DNA from: an uncultured bacterium
GTDB lineage: Bacteria > Cyanobacteriota > Vampirovibrionia > Gastranaerophilales > Gastranaerophilaceae
DNA length: 64,000 nt
Assembly (NCBI GenBank): GCA_949035555.1
Contig: CAROLD010000001.1
Span: forward strand, 1-64,000
Direction of reading: 5' to 3'
Position numbers and translations under genes: made by a program. The notes under the pieces were generated by a model. It was not told where the DNA came from, made no database searches, and saw only the letters and a program-made list of their open reading frames with translations. Of the stretch, positions 63,783 through 64,000 are shown piece by piece (positions within the stretch are counted from its first letter, which is position 1; each line of letters starts with the position of its first letter).

Positions 63783-64000
63783 TATATACCTGCTCTCTCC
63801 ATTATTTTCTTAATCATATCTTCAAAAATTTCAGATTCCAAATTTTGCTTTTTCATTATATCACAGCATTTTTCAAATAGGCAAGAAAGTTTACATTTTG
63901 CATCTTCCAAACCATATAAAGAAACATAAGTTAATTTACCTTCTTCTTTATCTTTGCCCAAAGTTTTACCCATTTCTTCAAAGGTTGAAATTTCATCCAG
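63782..64000 (-). CDS. Polyprenyl (farnesyl/geranylgeranyl-type) diphosphate synthase, C-terminal end
   Basis: The frame is open to the right edge, so only the last 72 residues are visible. They read LDEISTFEEMGKTLGKD, then EGKLTYVSLYGLEDAK, and a helical end; LGKTxGKD...GKxTYxxLxG is the conserved C-terminal region of trans-isoprenyl diphosphate synthases. Those enzymes extend isoprenoid diphosphates. The catalytic DDxxD motifs lie outside the window. Upstream partner of the DUF212 gene. Confidence 0.85.
   Translation of the reverse strand: MDEISTFEEMGKTLGKDKEEGKLTYVSLYGLEDAKCKLSCLFEKCCDIMKKQNLESEIFEDMIKKIMERAGI

Overview
The window is AT-rich, gene-dense DNA from a Gram-negative-type bacterium: it carries a type I secretion system with a TolC-like outer-membrane channel, an RND efflux pump and an AsmA-like envelope protein. 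TGA is used as a normal stop (for example at 10308 and 12413). The combination of an acyl-ACP thioesterase paired with an acyl-activating enzyme, a Sll1717-type P-loop ATPase, and many small lineage-specific proteins with a short N-terminal hydrophobic-x-Phe-polar-Ala/Ser tag suggests to me a gut, non-photosynthetic relative of Cyanobacteria (Gastranaerophilales / Vampirovibrionia). That assignment is inference, not shown directly.

Layout. 1-6269: the 3' part of a very large multidomain protein (repeats, HExxH metallopeptidase motif, FHA-like domain, phospholyase/LanKC-like segment, calpain-like cysteine protease C-terminus), then a small coiled-coil protein and a GNAT-like protein. 6271-7424: decayed mobile DNA, namely an HNH/homing-endonuclease-repeat gene with an in-frame TGA, flanked by 54-bp direct repeats. 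7277-27937: a 20.6-kb accessory island bounded by two identical 94-bp direct repeats, the right copy lying next to tRNA-Ser. It holds a P-loop ATPase, a complete type I secretion set (HlyD, HlyB and TolC types), a 2664-aa RTX protein with an N-terminal class 3 lipase domain, a kelch-like gene in front of it, a tandem partial duplication of the kelch-lipase unit, and a Mu-like prophage remnant reduced to fragments of transposase, DNA methyltransferase and a gpG-like protein plus its presumed end sites.

28001-64000 is mostly housekeeping and lineage-specific: tRNA-Ser, DUF4234-like and GtrA-like membrane proteins; a three-gene RND efflux operon divergent from a MarR regulator with a perfect palindromic operator between them; a TPR protein with a Lys/Pro-rich tail; Tag glycosylase; a pair of paralogous membrane proteins; acyl-CoA/ACP ligase and acyl-ACP thioesterase; Na/Pi cotransporter; AsmA-like protein; WG-repeat protein; several hypotheticals; tRNA-Gln; MutS; a DegT-type aminotransferase; an OmpR-type two-component system with tadA; a DUF212 (divergent PAP2) protein; and the C-terminal end of a polyprenyl diphosphate synthase running off the right edge.

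How it fits together: in the island, TolC-HlyB-HlyD form one overlapping operon next to the RTX lipase, which is the obvious substrate; kelch genes are translationally coupled to the lipase genes. The efflux operon is probably repressed by its divergent MarR protein. I saw no CRISPR array and no rRNA gene.
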